Assembly: GCA_017613815.1 (NCBI GenBank)
Contig: JAGADB010000103.1
Span: 1 to 6,656 of the forward strand
Direction: 5' to 3'
DNA: 6,656 nt
Source: Clostridia bacterium
Lineage (GTDB): Bacteria > Bacillota > Clostridia > Oscillospirales > CAG-382
Both the position numbers and the translations under genes were made by a program. This document shows, in pieces, positions 5,985 to 6,656 of the stretch (positions are counted from its first letter, which is position 1; each line of letters begins with the position of its first letter). The notes under the pieces were generated by a model that saw only the letters and a program-made list of their open reading frames with translations, ran no database searches and had not been told where the DNA came from.

Positions 5985-6060
5985 GGGGGGTTAGCTCAGC
6001 TGGGAGAGCATCTGCCCTACAAGCAGAGGGTCATAGGTTCGAGCCCTATACCCCCCACCA
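5985..6060 (+). tRNA. tRNA-Val (anticodon UAC)
   Basis: 76-base cloverleaf. The acceptor stem GGGGGGT pairs with ACCCCCC (6050-6056), with discriminator A and an encoded CCA (6058-6060). The D arm has GCTC/GAGC, the anticodon stem is TCTGC/GCAGA with loop CCTACAA, so the anticodon is TAC (UAC), reading GUA and related valine codons. The T arm is ATAGG-TTCGAGC-CCTAT. It is flanked by its own promoter and a terminator and is not part of a visible tRNA cluster. Confidence 0.97.
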
Positions 6061-6061
6061 T

Positions 6062-6093
6062 GAAAAAGGCAAGTCGAAAGACTTGCCTTTTTC
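6062..6093. terminator. Terminator after tRNA-Val, probably bidirectional
   Basis: GAAAAAGGCAAGTC (6062-6075), GAAA tetraloop, GACTTGCCTTTTTC (6080-6093): a perfect 14-bp stem whose outer A/T pairs supply a U-run in either direction. It ends the tRNA transcript and would also stop minus-strand read-through from the flavodoxin gene before it reaches antisense to the tRNA. Its right half is the start of the 33-bp direct repeat described separately. Confidence 0.85.
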
Positions 6094-6105
6094 AACGAAA
6101 TCCGT
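6073..6105 (+). repeat. 33-bp direct repeat, left copy
   Basis: This 33-base segment, from GTCGAAAGACTTGCC to CGAAATCCGT, recurs 270 bases downstream (6343-6375) with a single difference, A6095 versus G6365. This copy includes the right arm of the tRNA terminator and leads directly into the hairpin array. Confidence 0.9.
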
Positions 6106-6287
6106 CCTATCGGACGGGAGAAATCGCCTACGGCGGTGAAATCCTGCTTTGCAGGGTGAAATCCGTACTTCGCACGGATTAAGGACGGATTTTATTTCAT
6201 CGGGCGTGAAACGCCCGATTTCACCAAAGGCGAAAGCCTTTGATTTCACCTTTTGCTTTAAGCAAAAGATTTCACTAAAAAATTTAG
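6097..6287. repeat. Tandem array of eight different hairpins with constant linkers
   Basis: Short perfect or near-perfect hairpins follow one another: 6102-6117 (CCGTCC/GGACGG), 6125-6135 (CGCC/GGCG), 6143-6155 (CCTGC/GCAGG), 6163-6177 (CCGTaC/GcACGG), 6199-6219 (ATCGGGCG/CGCCCGAT), 6225-6242 (CAAAGGC/GCCTTTG), 6250-6268 (CTTTTGC/GCAAAAG) and 6275-6287 (CTAAA/TTTAG). Stem sequences differ, but linkers are conserved: GAGAAAT (6118-6124), then GTGAAAT (6136-6142, 6156-6162) on the left and ATTTCAC (6219-6224 region, 6243-6249, 6269-6275) on the right. The two linker types are reverse complements, so the block can also fold as one branched tree. The segment 6098-6107 can alternatively pair with 6183-6192. 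There is no credible protein-coding content. It may be a dispersed intergenic repeat or a structured RNA. Confidence 0.8.
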
Positions 6288-6342
6288 TTTTGTTGTTGCG
6301 ATAATGAAATACTATATCTCATCGATTTGAAAAGTGAAAACC

Positions 6343-6375
6343 GTCGAAAGACTTGCCTTTTTCAGCGAAATCCGT
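6343..6375 (+). repeat. 33-bp direct repeat, right copy
   Basis: Near-identical to 6073-6105 (one mismatch). Here the left arm of the terminator hairpin is missing (CCGTC instead of CAAGTC precedes the GAAA loop), so only a 3-bp stem remains. It is followed by a T-run, and CGAAATC (6366-6372) can pair with GATTTCG (6390-6396). The stretches 6288-6342 and 6397-6438 hold no gene or further clear structure. Confidence 0.88.
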
Positions 6376-6438
6376 TTTTTCAACAATCAGATTTCGGAAT
6401 TTATACTCCGTTGCTCAGTTCTAACGTCTTTTCAAAAA

Positions 6439-6656
6439 TCAATTTTTATCCTCCTGCTTTTCATAGCCGTTGTTTTTCAGTTGCTTTTCCACCTGCTCAT
6501 CAGTCATGGACGGATTTCCCCTGAAGCCGTCCTTTACGGTGCTGTCGGGGAGAGCGTTTCTGATTTCTTCAAGAGAACCGCTTATGGGACTGCTTCCCGA
6601 CGTGCAAAACGGAATTACCGTCTTTCCCTTCAATTCGTCCTTATAGACGTCAAGGA
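6439..6656 (-). CDS. Flavodoxin-family protein, C-terminal part (5' end beyond window)
   Basis: The last 72 residues of a minus-strand protein are visible. The run beginning LKGKTVIPFCTSGSSPI, then SLEEIRNALPDSTV, DGFRGNPSMTDEQVEKQLKNNGY and a charged tail, matches the C-terminal third of the flavodoxin_4-like proteins common in clostridial genomes: a central beta strand (KTVIPFCTSG), the flavin-side loop with Cys-Thr-Ser-Gly, and a final helix. Such proteins bind FMN and are electron carriers or NAD(P)H-dependent flavin enzymes in the cytosol. The start codon and promoter lie past the right edge; the TTG at 6633 is internal. No dedicated terminator is seen directly after the stop, so its transcript may run into the hairpin array. 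Confidence 0.82.
   Translation of the reverse strand, partial: LDVYKDELKGKTVIPFCTSGSSPISGSLEEIRNALPDSTVKDGFRGNPSMTDEQVEKQLKNNGYEKQEDKN

Noticed and set aside
5955..6182. Plus-strand open frames across the tRNA (one containing GLAQLGEHLPYKQRVIGSSP)
   Set aside because: This peptide is the translation of a tRNA gene, a known source of spurious protein annotation; the frame has no ribosome binding site and runs into the terminator and hairpin array.
6046..6249. Minus-strand open frame of 67 codons over the tRNA 3' end and the hairpins
   Set aside because: It consists of reverse-complement tRNA, terminator and hairpin sequence, with no recognisable domain and no Shine-Dalgarno site.
6097..6287. 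CRISPR array
   Set aside because: The constant element is only about 7 bases, the intervening segments are themselves palindromes of variable length, and no cas gene is nearby.
5985..6375. Integrated mobile element with att sites at the tRNA
   Set aside because: The direct repeat does not include the tRNA 3' end, the enclosed DNA is only about 240 bp, and no integrase is visible; retained only as a possible scar of recombination.

Overview
The window looks like a chromosomal segment of a low-to-mid GC Bacillota, most likely an uncultured gut-type member of class Clostridia. The evidence is strong AAAGGAGG-type ribosome binding sites, textbook sigma-A promoters, a tRNA with encoded CCA, and protein types common there: a clostridial CobW-like GTPase, a YtrB-like ABC ATPase, an SLH-anchored surface protein and a flavodoxin. 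Most genes are on the minus strand. No transposase, integrase or CRISPR array is visible.

Left part (1-1600): a minus-strand CobW/COG0523 metallochaperone GTPase, cut by the left edge, ends in an unusually long alternating His-Glu tract. Its 281-bp upstream gap also carries the promoter of a divergent plus-strand pair: an 83-residue membrane/coiled-coil protein starting with TTG, and a 66-residue two-helix holin-like protein. The pair resembles a phage lysis-region module but stands alone, closed by a GC-rich hairpin shared with the convergent operon to its right.

Centre (1602-4410): a compact minus-strand operon of four genes, in transcription order an AbrB/SpoVT-type regulator, an ABC ATPase (ATGA overlap), an ABC-2 type membrane subunit (20-bp overlap) and a cation diffusion facilitator (30-bp gap). 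Its promoter (TTGACA, 17 bp, TATGAT) is overlapped by a perfect 13+13-bp inverted repeat, which predicts autoregulation by the AbrB protein. The CDF has an Asn-Asp/Asp-Asp metal site like that described for manganese exporters. A 14-bp-stem hairpin ends the upstream gene immediately before this promoter.

Right part (4466-6656): a secreted protein with cadherin-like modules and three SLH repeats, then a tRNA-Val(UAC) on the plus strand with its own promoter and terminator. Next is a gene-free stretch of about 380 bp packed with at least eight different short hairpins. They are joined by a constant linker that reads GTGAAAT on the left and its reverse complement ATTTCAC on the right, and a 33-bp direct repeat brackets the whole block. 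The C-terminal part of a minus-strand flavodoxin runs off the right edge.

The least explained features are the hairpin array next to the tRNA, the palindromic operator of the AbrB-ABC-CDF operon and the orphan holin-like pair.
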